Shown here: in pieces, positions 43,636-54,064 of the stretch | Layout of the letters: every line of letters starts with the position of its first letter | Numbering within the stretch: the first letter of the stretch is position 1 | Assembly: GCF_029931775.1 (NCBI RefSeq) | Contig: NC_079332.1 | Location: forward strand, 17,439,186 to 17,503,185 | From: Euleptes europaea | Taxonomy: Eukaryota > Chordata > Lepidosauria > Squamata > Sphaerodactylidae | Direction of reading: 5' to 3' | DNA: 64,000 nucleotides | The notes under the pieces: generated by a model | Told to the model about the DNA's origin: nothing | Database searches by the model: none | What the model saw: the letters and a program-made list of their open reading frames with translations, nothing else | Position numbers and translations under genes: made by a program

Positions 43636-44580
43636 TGTGTGTTAAGTGCCATCAAGTCACTTCCAATTTATGATGAACCTACAAATTAATGTCCTCACAA
43701 ATGTCCTATCATTAACAGCCTTGCTGAGGTCTTGCAAAACTGAGGGCTGTGGCTACCTTGATTGAGTCCATCCATCTCATGCTGGGTCTTCCTTTTTTCC
43801 TGCTGCCTTCCACTTTTCCTAGCATTATTGTCTTTTCCAGTGACATTTGTCTTCTCATAATGTGACGAAAATACAACAGCCTCAGTTGAGTCATTTTCTC
43901 TTGTAGGGAGAGTTCAGGCTTGATCTGAACTAGAATCCACTGATTTGTCTTTTTGGCGGTCCACAGTATCCGTAAAACTCTCCAACACATTTCAAAGGAA
44001 TCCACTTTCTTCCTATAAGCTTTCTTCATTGTCCAACTTTCACACTCATACATAGTAATAGGGAATATTACGACATGAATTATCTTGATCTTGGTCTCCA
44101 GTGAAACTTTACACTTAAGAATTTTTTCTAGCTCCTTCATGGCTGCCCTTCCCAGTCTCAATCTCCTTCTGATTTCTTTTCGTTGATGATGGAGCCAAGG
44201 AACAAGAAAATCTTGAACAATTTCAATTTCTTCATCATCAAACTTAACGTTGTGTAATTCCCCGGTCATTTCTTTTGTCTTCTCGATGTTCAGCTGTAGT
44301 CCTGCTTTGGACCTTTCCTTTCTGCTTTAACCTTCTTCAGTAGTTTCAGGTCTTCACTGTCTTTTGCCAGTAATGTGTCATGTTCATATCTCAAAATATT
44401 AATGTTCCTTCCACCAATGTTCACTCCACTTTCACCTACTTTATGATATGCTCAGAATACAGACTGAAGAGACATCCTTGTCTGACACCTTTGCCAACTG
44501 GAAACCATCCTGTTTCTCCATACAAATTCAAGATGTGACAACCCATCAGCATTCAGGGTAAAGCTGATAAGCACTCCAGA
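43636..44580 (-). mobile_element. BovB/RTE-clade LINE, 3' part, decayed
   Basis: Read on minus, an open frame of 185 residues (44269-43712) has the BovB C-terminal pattern: EIRRRLRLGRAAMKELEKIL, ITMYECESWTMKK, LRILWTAKKTNQWILVQIKP and GKVEGSRKKGRPSMRWMD. Farther upstream, other frames continue the reverse transcriptase with several stops and frameshifts. The 3' UTR ends in AAGTGACTTGATGGCACTTAAC, the typical BovB tail that squamate SINEs borrow, and a CA/TG tail. 5'-truncated. Confidence 0.85.
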
Positions 44581-44870
44581 CATAGAGGCGGCAGTAGAGT
44601 AACAGTTTCACCCAGTTCTTGTTATGGTTTGCTGTAACCCTCTGTGACTCTTGCCCCAGTTACTAGCACACAGACACACAGAGATATCCTGCCCAGCAAC
44701 AAGCTATTCCCTTGCTGTCCTAATACATTTCAATACATTTACAGAAAGGAAAAGAGATTATTACCAATTGCTAAATCAGTGGATCTTCCATAGTCAGGGG
44801 AAGTCTACCTTGCTGTCTCAGCAGGAGATCTCCAGCTGGCACCTGAAGGCTGGCAACCCTAGGTTTAGAA
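44581..44870. other. Unassigned repeat-like sequence
   Basis: AT-rich stretch ending in a short GGGTTGCCA-family fragment (GAGATCTCCAGCTGGCACCT to GGCTGGCAACCCTAGG, 44826-44863). The rest is not recognised. Confidence 0.4.
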
Positions 44871-44874
44871 AAGA

Positions 44875-44965
44875 GCACGAGCCCAGCAGCAGCTGAAAGA
44901 CTAACATTTCTGGCAGGGTATGAGCTTTCGGGAGCTACAGCTCACTTCCTCAGAGTACAGGTTGC
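44875..44965 (-). repeat. Amniote interspersed repeat fragment
   Basis: Reverse complement of the family at 18.0 kb: GAAAGACTAACATTTCTGGC and TATGAGCTTTCGGGAGCTAC, followed by AGCTCACTTCCTCAG. Confidence 0.5.
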
Positions 44966-45013
44966 GCATCGAAACTATCGGGATGCTGCAGCCCCGCCCG
45001 CTTTCTTTAAAAC

Positions 45014-45281
45014 ACTGGTTCCCAACCAGGGGTCCACGAGAACTAAATCAAGGTCCGCGAAACAAAGTTATAAACCCATAATAAATTAATATTTTCAATT
45101 AAAAGTTCTCTATTATAAAAATATATATTCAAATATTATTCTAAGTTTAATGTTTAACTAACAGTTATGATTAAAGTTTATTTTCAAATTCTCGGGATTT
45201 TTATTTTGAACCTTGGGGTCCCCGCTCCGAACAAAAAAAGTCCTAGTGGTCCCTGGTCAAAAAAAGGTTGGGAACCACTGG
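45014..45281 (+). mobile_element. hAT-type miniature element with perfect 8-bp target duplication
   Basis: Inverted ends ACTGGTTCCCAACCAGGGGT and GGTTGGGAACCACTG. Perfect 8-base flanks TTTAAAAC (45006-45013 and 45282-45289). AT-rich interior, no coding capacity. It sits just upstream of a CpG-rich promoter-like block. Confidence 0.85.
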
Positions 45282-45336
45282 TTTAAAACCAGCCATCCCT
45301 TTTCTTCTGGCTTCCTTTGGGAATTTTCTCGTGTGG

Positions 45337-45612
45337 ACTACACTTCCCGAAATGCACAGCGCCGGGCAGCTAAACACCGTAGGCAGGTCAGCCAAGGTGG
45401 GCAACGACCCCATTGGCCAGCCCGGTTCCGGCCGGCGAGCGGCATTGGCTCCGCCTCCCGCTCGCGCCCGCCCCCCTCGCCCCTTCCCCGGCCGCCGCTG
45501 GGCCGGCCGGGCCCGACCCCGCCCACTCCCCGCCGCCTCCCCCCGCCCTGGTCCGGCCGGGGCGGGGCCACGGGCAGCAAGGGGCGGGGCCTCGCAGAGA
45601 GGCCCACGTGCA
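45337..45612 (+). promoter_or_regulatory. CpG-rich promoter-like block with ZNF143-type site
   Basis: The block opens with ACTACACTTCCCGAAATGCA (45337-45356), a clear ZNF143/Staf-type site, followed by about 250 bases of dense CpG with GGGGCGGGGC Sp1-type boxes. Two ATTGGC-like words (45414, 45444) could be CCAAT-type sites. No first coding exon was recognised after it. It is positioned where the NUDT16L1 promoter would be expected, so it may be the surviving promoter of that decayed gene or of the FOXJ1-like gene in the other direction. Confidence 0.55.
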
Positions 45613-45613
45613 G

Positions 45614-46060
45614 GGTTGCCAGGTCCCTCTTCGCTCCCGGCGGGAGGCTTTTGGGGCGGAGCCTGAGGAGGGCGGGGTTTGGGGAGGGGCGGGGCTTCAA
45701 GGCCATAGAATAGAGTTGGCCAGAGATCAGTTGTAATAGCAGGTGATCTCCAGCCACCACCTGGAGGTTGGATACCCTACCCACTATGCCTCCTAGGGCT
45801 CACCTCCAAATCTCCAGCGATTTCACAACCCAGAGCTGGCAACCCTACAGATAGGGTTGCCAGGTCTCTCTTTGCCACCGGTGGGAGGTTTTGGGGACAG
45901 AGACTGAGGGCGGGGTTTGGGGAGGGGAGGGACTTCAATGCCATAGAGCCCAATGGCCAAAGTGGCCACTTTCTCCAGGGGAGGTGATCTCTATCGGCTG
46001 GAGATCAGGGGTAATAGCAGGAGAGCTCCAGCTCGTACCTGGAGGCTGGCAACCCTACCC
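45614..46060 (-). mobile_element. Two GGGTTGCCA-type miniature elements, minus orientation
   Basis: First copy 45614-45778 (AGGGTTGCCAGGTCCCTCTT to CCACCTGGAGGTTGGATACCC) and second copy 45854-46058 (ATAGGGTTGCCAGGTCTCTC to ACCTGGAGGCTGGCAACCCT). Both have inverted GGGTTGCCA ends and the GTGATCTCTATCGGCTGGAG core. Confidence 0.75.
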
Positions 46061-46184
46061 ACGTGGCTGGCCCAGAGGAGAGCTGCTTGGCCCGCCTTTA
46101 ACGCTGCCGGTTCTGGGCTGGGAAAATCCTGGAGATTGGGGTGGGGAGGGTAGAATGCCAGAGAGCCCACCCTCCACTGATAGC

Positions 46185-46393
46185 GTTGCCAGCCTGCAGG
46201 TGCTAATTAGAGATCTCCCAATATTACAACTGATCTCCGGCCGATAGAGATCCGTTCACCTGGAGAAAGTGGCCACTTTGGCCATTGGGCTCTATGGCAT
46301 TGAAGTCCCTCCCCTGCCCAAACCTCACCCTCCTCAGTCTCTGTCCCAAAAACCTCCCACCGGTGGCAAATAGAGACCTGGCAACCCTATCCG
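46185..46393 (+). mobile_element. GGGTTGCCA-type miniature element, plus orientation
   Basis: Runs from AGCGTTGCCAGCCTGCAGG to GAGACCTGGCAACCCTAT with the GATCTCCGGCCGATAGAGAT core. A degraded further end (TTTGCCAGCTCTGGG) follows directly. Confidence 0.7.
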
Positions 46394-46461
46394 TAGGTTT
46401 GCCAGCTCTGGGTTGTGAAATCGCTGGAGATTTGGAGGTGAGCCCTAGGCGGCATAGTGGG

Positions 46462-47050
46462 TAGGGTTGCCAACCTCCAGGTGGTTGAGGAGAAAGAAAC
46501 CAGCACGACTCAATATATTCAACAATTCATTAACTATGCATAAACAGTGAAAAAATCAACCACAAGGTGTGCAAATATATACAGCTATTTTCAAAAAGTT
46601 ATCACAAGCCTAATAGCAAGTCCAAAAAGTCTATCAGAGGCAATTTTTCTTCAGATCCAAATGTGGTTGACACTGTCGATAACTAAGTTGGGACAAGGTC
46701 CAATCCAGAGAAGGAGGAAATGCTATTCCGGATATTCTCACCTTGTGGTTGATTTTTTCACTGTTTATACGTAGTTAATGAATTGTTGAATATATTGAGT
46801 CGTGCTGGTTTCTTTCTCCTCAGCTCACTGTTACCAGTATTGTGAGAATTTTTTACGTTAACCTCCAGGTGGTGGCTGGAGATCACCTGCTATTACAACT
46901 GATCTCTGGCCAATAGAGATCAGTTCACCTGGAGAAAATGGCTTCTTTGGCCATTGGGCTCTATGTCATTGAAGTCCCTCCCCAAACCCTTCCCTCCTCA
47001 GGCTCTGCCCCCAAAACCTGCCAGTGACGAAGAGGGACCTGGCAACCCTG
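46462..47050 (+). mobile_element. GGGTTGCCA-type miniature element split by a foldback insertion
   Basis: The element starts at 46462 (TAGGGTTGCCAACCTCCAGG), is broken at 46486, and resumes at 46860 (AACCTCCAGGTGGTGGCTGG) to end at 47050 (ACCTGGCAACCCTG). The inserted piece is described separately. AACCTCCAGGTGGT is present on both sides of it. Confidence 0.75.
46486..46859. mobile_element. Foldback element with 83-base inverted arms and 14-bp target duplication
   Basis: Arms 46487-46569 and 46739-46821 are nearly perfect inverted repeats (GAGGAGAAAGAAACCAGCAC... and ...GTGCTGGTTTCTTTCTCCTC) around a loop of about 170 bases, with an asymmetric tail to 46859. It is flanked by AACCTCCAGGTGGT (46472-46485, 46860-46873). 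The long target duplication is unlike that of hAT or Mariner elements. The arms do not match those of the foldback in MGRN1 intron 7. Confidence 0.7.
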
Positions 47051-47235
47051 TCATGGGGAGAGAAGTGGTAATTCTGGGAGGTCTCCAGGCCCCGGCTGGA
47101 GGTTGGCAACACCAACAGCCCACCTTTCTCGTTGCACAGTGTGAATGTGTACAATCAACAGGATCAGGATAGGGCCTCTGATGAGCAAGGCAGGAGGGTG
47201 GGGAGTGTGCAGACCCCGCCCCTCTTCTTTTGCAG

Positions 47236-47880
47236 GTGCCACTGTGGTTCGATGGCCGGCCAGCCTTCCCTGTGGGCTTTGTGGAGGAGGGCCTGGACAG
47301 AGTGCTGGACTTGGGCCGGGCCTGGCGGACGACTGCATCGTCGCCTGGTGGCGCACCTGTACACCAGGCAGCTGAGCGTGCCTGAACTGCACGCCCTCAA
47401 GCTCTGAGCGGCGCACTCCCAGGTGGGTGAGGAGGCCTTTGGGCTCTGTGCCAGGCTGGTCAGCTGCTGCAGCTCAGCACCTCAGGCCAACAGTTGGGCT
47501 CCAGGTGGTGAAGCCCCGGCCTCCCTCGGGACGGGCAGAAGAGTGGGGCGGCGGCAGAGGGTGACGGAGTATTGTGCCTGTGCCATTGCAGGTGATGGAG
47601 ACAGCCGGAGTGCCCTTGTATGCCTGGAAGGGTCGCCTGGGTGGGCTGCCCACCTTCCTGTGGAACCAGTTTGTTAGTGCGGCCAAGGTCCGGCAGCTTT
47701 ACGCACTCAGTCTTGAACGTGGCTCCAGTAGAGAAGCTGGTCTGGGCCGTGGCTGCAACACAGATGCCCCCAAAGACAGCCCTGGAAGCAGCGGCGACCT
47801 CAGTAGCCCCTTCCCCCTTTGGAGCTGGAACCTCGGCCTTCGCTCCTGCCCTCACTGCTTCTGAGCCAGAGCCAGTGTGA
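47236..47880 (+). pseudogene. NUDT16L1: Decayed, intron-containing NUDT16L1 (syndesmos/TIRR) copy
   Basis: Two exon-like blocks keep splice borders: 47236-47422 (acceptor TTTTGCAG, donor CAG|GTGGGT) and 47592-47880 (acceptor CATTGCAG). The first reads FDGRPAFPVGFVEEGLDRVL and, in another frame, RRLVAHLYTRQLSVPELHAL. The second reads VPLYAWKGRLGGLPTFLWNQ, FVSAAK and, in a third frame, VLNVAPVEKLVWAVAA. These match human NUDT16L1 in order (FDGLLGFPGGFVD; HRVVAHLYARQLTLEQLHA; VPLYTQKDRVGGFPNFLSNA; VLNMMPEEKLVEALAA). Damage: about 7 residues lost after GFV, a further loss of about 15 with a frame change before RRLVAH, a TGA after HALKL, and a one-base gain after LYALS. The first exon is not found. 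Introns retained means not a retrocopy. In mammals the protein binds 53BP1 and lies next to MGRN1. Confidence 0.75.
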
Positions 47881-48163
47881 AGGGTGTGTGTGTGCAAACG
47901 AGAGGCTTGGTCCATAGCTGTGGGGTGACACAGCTGTCGTGATTTGGGTGGGCACGGGGGGCTGAAGTCTTCGCCCTTTCCAAGGAACGTGACCCTTCTT
48001 GCCCCTGATGAAGTGTTCAGGATGCCACAAGCTGCAATTTGGGAGAAGACCCTGCTGTAAGGAGTCTTCAAGTTCCCAGGCTGAGCAAGCAGCTGCGGGC
48101 CAGTGGGGGTGTGTGTGATAGTGGCTACAAATCCTCTTTGAGCACCAGAACAACAGTCTAGAG

Positions 48164-48337
48164 CAGAGGTTCCCAAACTGTGCTCCATGGAATATCTCCT
48201 AGTGCTCCATGAAGAGATTGGAAAGAAAAACACTACTGTCATTTAGTTTAGTATATAGGTGCTAGGTGAAAATTAGTGCTCCGTGACAAATTTCTCTCTT
48301 GAAAAGTGCTCCGTGACTCACAGTTTGGGAAACTCCA
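48164..48337 (+). mobile_element. hAT-type miniature element with perfect 8-bp target duplication
   Basis: Ends CAGAGGTTCCCAAACTGTGC and CACAGTTTGGGAAACTCCA, flanked by perfect GTCTAGAG copies (48156-48163, 48338-48345). The interior matches the element at 19.79 kb. Confidence 0.85.
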
Positions 48338-48949
48338 GTCTAGAGGTCTCCATAGCCAGGGATTTGTGGAAAGATTTTACAGAATTCACAGCAAGCCTTG
48401 AGTCACCAGGGGAGCCAAGTGTTTTGAGAGAGTGCTACTGCCAGTGGCCACTAGGTTTAGGGGACCTCTCTTAACATCTGCATGGTAGGGCGTGCTTGTT
48501 TTTGACCACTTACTGTTCAACGACACACAGAACAGATGGGAGCCAAAAGAATAAGGTTGTGCTGTTTTGAAGCCGGTGATTTTGTTTTGGTGTGTCATTG
48601 TTGCTACCTGTATGTTTTGATACACTGGTATGCATGAAGATGACCCCCTATACCACCCACAGGCCTGAGAGGCTCTACCAGCAGCACCTGCTGGCCCACA
48701 CCATACATTAGGCCCGAAAGACAGTGTCATCCAAGGCGCTTCATGGCTGGGGGGCGGGGGGACGGGACTTGAACCCAGGCCTGCCAAGTCCTACTCCCGC
48801 ATGATAACCATGCTGGCTCTCAGAAAAAAAGTTTTCAGCTCCCGAAGGGTCCATCTTACTTGCCACCCTCTTGGCATAGCAGCATCTGCACCTACCCCTT
48901 CATTGGGCCTGGGAGTTGTGGTGGAAATCTTGAACTAATGGCGGTAGCC

Positions 48950-49170
48950 CACTGGAAGCATCAGGTGGTAAAAGTGCAAAGGAAGGCAACCAAGGCAATT
49001 AAGGGATTGCAGCAGCACCTTTCCTGGGAGCAGAGGCCGGGGATTCCGAGTCCAGAAAGGAGACAGCAGAAGGGAGAGACATGATGGATGTTTCTAAAAT
49101 TATAGCCGGGGGTGGAGAAAGCAGCTAGAGGGTGTTTCCGCCCCCTCTCCCGCAATACTAGAACTCAATG
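48950..49170 (+). mobile_element. CR1-like LINE fragment
   Basis: Reads HWKHQVVKVQRKATKAIKGL, then PSPERRQQKGE, the pattern of the CR1 ORF2 end (KVQRRATK...). Diverged and short. Confidence 0.55.
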
Positions 49171-49197
49171 AAATTCTTGGGAAACAGGCCCAGGATT

Positions 49198-49492
49198 TAG
49201 AAGAGGAGTTGGTTTTTGTATGCCAACTTTCTCTTCCATTTAAGGAAGAATCAAACCAGCTCACAATCACCTTCCCTTCCTCACAACAGACACCCTGTTA
49301 GGTAGGTGAGGCTGAGTGTGACTAGCCCAAGGTCACCCAGCTGGCTTCATGAGTAGGAGAGGGGAAACAAATCCAGTTCACCAGATTAGCCGCCACTGCT
49401 CATGTGGAGGAGTGGGGAATTGAACCTGGTTCTCCAGATTAGAGTCCACTACTCCAAACAACCGCTCTAAACCACACCACACGAATCCCCCT
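49198..49492 (-). mobile_element. tRNA-Glu-like SINE, minus strand
   Basis: Reverse complement of the family at 28.2 kb: GAGTTGGTTTTTGTATGCCA tail side, GACTAGCCCAAGGTCACCCA, then the head ending GCTCTAAACCACACCACACG. Almost full length. Confidence 0.8.
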
Positions 49493-52310
49493 TTTAAACT
49501 GATTTAGATTCACGGATTCATGGAGTGAAGTGGTCCATCGATGGCTGCTAGCCACAGGGACGGAAGGCAACTTCCACATTCAGAGGCAACGTCTGGCTGG
49601 AGTATGCAGACAGAACAGCTGTCTGGCTGGAGCAGATGGACCGCTGGCCTGACGCAGCAGGGATCTGCCGATGTTGTTCTTATCAGGCCAGGCAGTTAGA
49701 GCAGGTGCTTGCTACAAGGAGTCCCGTTTCCACCCACCATGAATGGCCAGGGAAAGAAGATGCTGCACAGACAACCAAAGAATCACAAACAAAACTTTTT
49801 AATCAAGACATTGTAAGTGGTCGGCTAACTTTAGCTCTTAATAAATAATGGTACAGCAGGCAAGTGGTTGACCTCAAAACCTTTCGGGGGGGGGAGCAGG
49901 TGGCAGCTGTGGAGTGGGTATCACAGCGCAGAGGGAGGTCTTCCTTGAAGCCAATCTGTGAGCTGTGTGTGCACTCAACAGGCAGAAGAACTTGTCAAGC
50001 GCACGGAATTCAGATATGGAAAAGTGTGTAAAACCATTAAAGAAAACCAGAACTGTACAAACTAAAACTCAAGACATTCTCAAGCAGAAAAGTTAGAAAA
50101 ATACATTTAGAGAAGATCACACACTATGATTTATATTAAAGAGGCTCTTACCAGTTCACCAGTTGGAACCCCCCCCCCGCCCCAAGGACAGATGGGCCCC
50201 TGACAGAGAGACCTCTGCCCTTTGGCTCTGTGATCGCTGCAATGCGGAGGGGGCCGTCCAGTCCGTCTGCGGCACCACCTGACCACTGAGAGCCGGGCCT
50301 CCGCAGCAGAACCAGGGCCTGTCCTCTGGGGGATGCCAGCTCCTTCAGGTCTGTCGGGTGGTTCTCATTAATTCCTGGAGCGCAACTGTCCCCGGGGGAC
50401 TAAGGGCTACTGAAGGCACAGCCTACAGGTACTGTGGGCCAGGCCACCTGGACAGTCCTCTCTTGCAGGGACAAGCCCCGTTAATTGGGAGGAGGCAGGG
50501 CCTGCGCCAATGTGCCTCAACTGTTTCCTCTTCCCGTTGTGGAGGTGTTCCTGAGAACTGAACCTTGGACAGAGGCAGGGGAGCCCCCTTCTGCTGCATG
50601 GCGAGTGTGAGTGGGGAAGGCCTCTTTCGTCCCCCCCCCCTTCCTAGGCTCCCCCTGCCACAAGGTCAGGAAAACATCTCCGCTTCAGGCCTGCCACTTT
50701 CTCAGCTGATCTTGGCTAGCGGGCTGCCCCAGACACGCAAGAGGGGCCTATCGCCTCCCGCCTCATGGAGAAGCGGGGCTATGGGAAGAAGCTGCCTGGG
50801 ATCAACGTCGAGGTCCCTGAAAGGCCACACCGCTCCCCACACACCCACCAAGGGATCCTCTCCAGGCATCAGGAGATGCTTCTGCAGCGGCAAAACTCCA
50901 GGACCCAAAAGTCCCGATGCTGCCTGACTTGATAGAGCATTCCTTCCTGTTCCACTTGCACCTGGAGGCTGGCTGTACCCACCAGCTACGGGCTGACAGT
51001 GCAGGCAGAGCAAGCTGCTTTTGACCCCCGCCCCCCGCACACACACACTGCATTTGCAGAGCTGGGGGAAATGATTTTTCATTCTCCTTGAGGATCAGAT
51101 ACCATTACAGGGCTTTCTCCCCCCCCCCCCCCTCAAAACTGTGCCCCTTTCTCAGCTTGATAGAGGAGGAGTGTCTTGTGCAAAACAGGCAAATATTGGC
51201 TGGGGAAGTGAGCCAAGTCTCCACTGAAGGGCTCGAGGGCCCCTGGACAAGCCCTGGGACCAGATTTGGAACTCCTGCCCCGGGGCACTGCAGGCTTAGC
51301 CCCTGTACCTCTCCAATCCTGGCTGCACCTGGGGAGGGGAGAGAGTTTCACAACAGCTCTTCGGAACATCCAGAACGCTGATGGGCAATCTCTGTCCTAA
51401 ACTGGCTCCCCACGGAAGATACTGCCAGGGTGGCATACAGAGATCCCTGAAGACGAGGCTTTTAATTCAGACAGTCCCTGGCCACCCTCTGCCCTTGAGT
51501 TCTAGCTCAGACTAGAGGCAAAAGGATATATACACAGTGCATACTGAATTATATACACACATTTCACTATGAAACAGCAAATTCACTCCCCGCGTCTTCC
51601 CCGTCTCCAGCTGCTTGTTGCAGAGTCCCAGCCAGGCCAGCAAGTCCTGTGCTGCAGGGCCGAGGGGCGTCCCCAGCCTGGTCCTCTCGGCACGAGGAAG
51701 CCTCCGAGCAGGCCACGGAGCCACGCCAAAACCATCCCTCCGACTCCTGCATGGTCTCCTTCCTTCAGCCCACCTCCTGGCACGTCGCCACGCCAAGCCG
51801 GGTTGCCAGAGCCCGCAGATGTCTCCCACACAGCTTTGGAGGTGCTCGCTCAGGTACAAACAGCCACCTGTGGCACCAGGACGGGCCCTTCCGAAGCAGC
51901 TGCCACCCCCACCCCGGACCACCTCACTAAGCCCCAAGCCAAGGTGGAGACCTGGGAGCCCAGCCAGGTGGGAAGGGCTGCAAAGTGCCGCCTGGTCCAC
52001 GGGGGGGCATCCTGGTCCGCAGGGTCAGGTCCGTCCACGCGTGGAGCTCCTGGGCGCTCCCTCAACACAGTGCTGCGCGACTCCAGCAAGCACGAGAATG
52101 GCCTGCAAGAAGAACCAGAGGCCTTTTTCAGGCAGTAACCACCGTAGCAGAGTCTCTGCTTCAGGACAGACAGACAGACACTTCTCCCTGCCTCAGACTC
52201 AGAGAAGAAGTGGTTGCATTAAACCAGGGTGTAAAGCAGCAGCTTCAGGGAAACCCTGCTTAACATGAGTGCTGACAAGTGGCGGAAACACGGTATTGAT
52301 TGAGGGGGGA
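49493..52310. other. No gene recognised between NUDT16L1 remnant and NAA60
   Basis: Mixed, partly GC-rich sequence with homopolymer C runs (50168, 50632, 51120). Open frames occur on both strands, but none shows a recognisable domain or splice-consistent conservation. It may include further downstream or alternative 3' UTR sequence of NAA60. Confidence 0.4.
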
Positions 52311-52314
52311 GGAA

Positions 52315-52532
52315 GCCTGTGTGACGTAGTGTCAGACTAGATTCTGGGAGACCCGGGTTCAAATCCCCACTCGTGCCATGGGAGCTCGCTGGGTGACTTG
52401 GGACCAATCACTCTCCCTCAGCCTGACCTACCTCACAGGGTTGTTGTGAGGCTAAAATGGAGGAGAGGAGAATGATTTAAGCCACTTTGGGTCCCCATTG
52501 GGGAGGAAAGCGGGGTATAAACGAATAAATAA
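52315..52532 (+). mobile_element. tRNA-derived SINE (CTACCTCACAGGGTTGTTGT family)
   Basis: Head remnant with GGGTTCAAATCCCCACTC as B box, body CTCCCTCAGCCTGACCTACC, TCACAGGGTTGTTGTGAGGC and tail GGGGAGGAAAGCGGGGTATA, then an AATAAA-type end. A second copy lies at 60.33 kb; a minus copy at 18.2 kb. Confidence 0.75.
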
Positions 52533-52650
52533 AACAAAAACTTGCTTCAGGGGGAGGGGAAGGTTCCCGAACTCCTGCCCACAGTTTGTCCCAGAGCCAC
52601 CCTCCCGTCCGCATCAGTCGTTGATAACCTCAGATCCTCCACAGTCTCAT

Positions 52651-52656
52651 TTTATT
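52651..52656 (-). terminator. NAA60: Poly(A) signal candidate for NAA60
   Basis: On the minus strand AATAAA occurs about 1.4 kb after the NAA60 open frame ends. It is the first canonical hexamer found downstream, so the 3' UTR is inferred to run from about 54064 to 52640. Confidence 0.4.
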
Positions 52657-53037
52657 GAACAACAACATTTTGTTCCCTGTTGAAAGGGAGTGATGCTGGT
52701 AACTGGAGAAGGGGGTGGGGGAATGGTGGCTGAACAGCCAGTGGCCAAGATCCGTGCCACGGCATCCGTCCCATCTCACTCGGCGCTGCACCCCCTCCCC
52801 TCGCTCCGAGCCTCACGGGAGAACGGCTCAGAGGGTGGCCCGGCCAGGCTGCGGCCTACCTTCGCATCACATGGTCCGGCTGTATTCAATGCCGCTCTTT
52901 GCTGAGATGCTCGACCACGGCAAAAGGCTGCACAGGAGGCTCTGGGCTTGGCGGTAAATCCGCTGTGGAATAGTACAGGGGCTCAGATTGGCCAAGGCTG
53001 ACCCAATGTGCTGCAAGTAATCAGTGCACAGCCATTA

Positions 53038-53280
53038 AGGAATCATAGAATCAGAGTTGGAAGGGACCATGAGGGTCATCTAGTCCAACCCCCTGCACAA
53101 TGCAGGAAATTCACAACTACCTCCCCCCCACTCCCCCAATGACCCCTACTCCGTGCCCAGGTGGCCAAGATGCCCACCCTCCCATCATCTGCTTAAGGTC
53201 ATAGAATCAGCCTTGCTGACAGATGGCCATCCAGCCTCTGCTTAAAAACCTCCAGGGAAGGAGAGCCCACCACCTCCTGA
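53038..53280 (-). mobile_element. CR1 LINE 3' end in the inferred NAA60 3' UTR
   Basis: AATCATAGAATCAGAGTTGG, TCTAGTCCAACCCCCTGCAC, CTGACAGATGGCCATCCAGC and AAACCTCCAGGGAAGG mark the CR1 terminal region in reverse. Confidence 0.8.
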
Positions 53281-54064
53281 GGAAGACCGGGGAAGACACA
53301 GAGCAGGTGAGATACCAATCAGCAGGGGCCGCTGCGGCGACTGCTCACCAGACACTGACTGCCGCTGCACTATGCAGGAGGAAGGCTCAGCACCCGTTAC
53401 AGGGGCAGAAAGTGAACAAACCCTCTGGCTGTCCTGGCCCTAGGTGCTAGCTCGACATTCCAACAAGCCCAAGCCCCCAAAGAACGGGCGTGGACACCCC
53501 TCTGCAACAGCTCAGCCGAACACACAAAGGGCAGTTCCACAATGGAGGGCTCTGCTCTGCGACTGCAGCAGCACTGAGAGTGTCCGGGGCAACGTGGAAA
53601 TCCTAGCCTCAACATTCACACCCTATCGGGTTGTCCACACTAGTCAAGGGGTGCCTTGGGTTGCATTCTGATCTGTGCAGCAACAGAGACGACCCAGAAC
53701 AGCCTGCTGAGCAACCATCTCAGTCGGTGGAATGCGCTCGCCCCGCACCAACATTCTCGTTCTCATGTGTTTCTGAAATGGGACCCGCTCCTGACGTTCT
53801 GGTACTTTTCAGCCCCCGCTTGCAAAGTAATTCCTGGCTCTTTTCCCCAGCGCGAAACGCAAGAATCTCACTGACTAACACTGAACGAGTTAACATTTTT
53901 CCAGTTTGGCATTACTGAGCGACAGGATGCCCATTTTGCACATTACCAGAGACAAACCAACATTTCCTACTGTGCCCCCTCCCAGAGCTCCCCCTCCTGA
54001 CTCTCTCTGTTCTTCCTCCTTCTCCTCCTCCCTGGTCTTGCAACCCACTCTGGCTCCCAAGTCC

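Noticed and set aside
51512-52268. Overlapping 160-217 residue frames between NUDT16L1 remnant and NAA60
   Set aside because: Both strands are open at once, composition is low in information, and no family is recognised.
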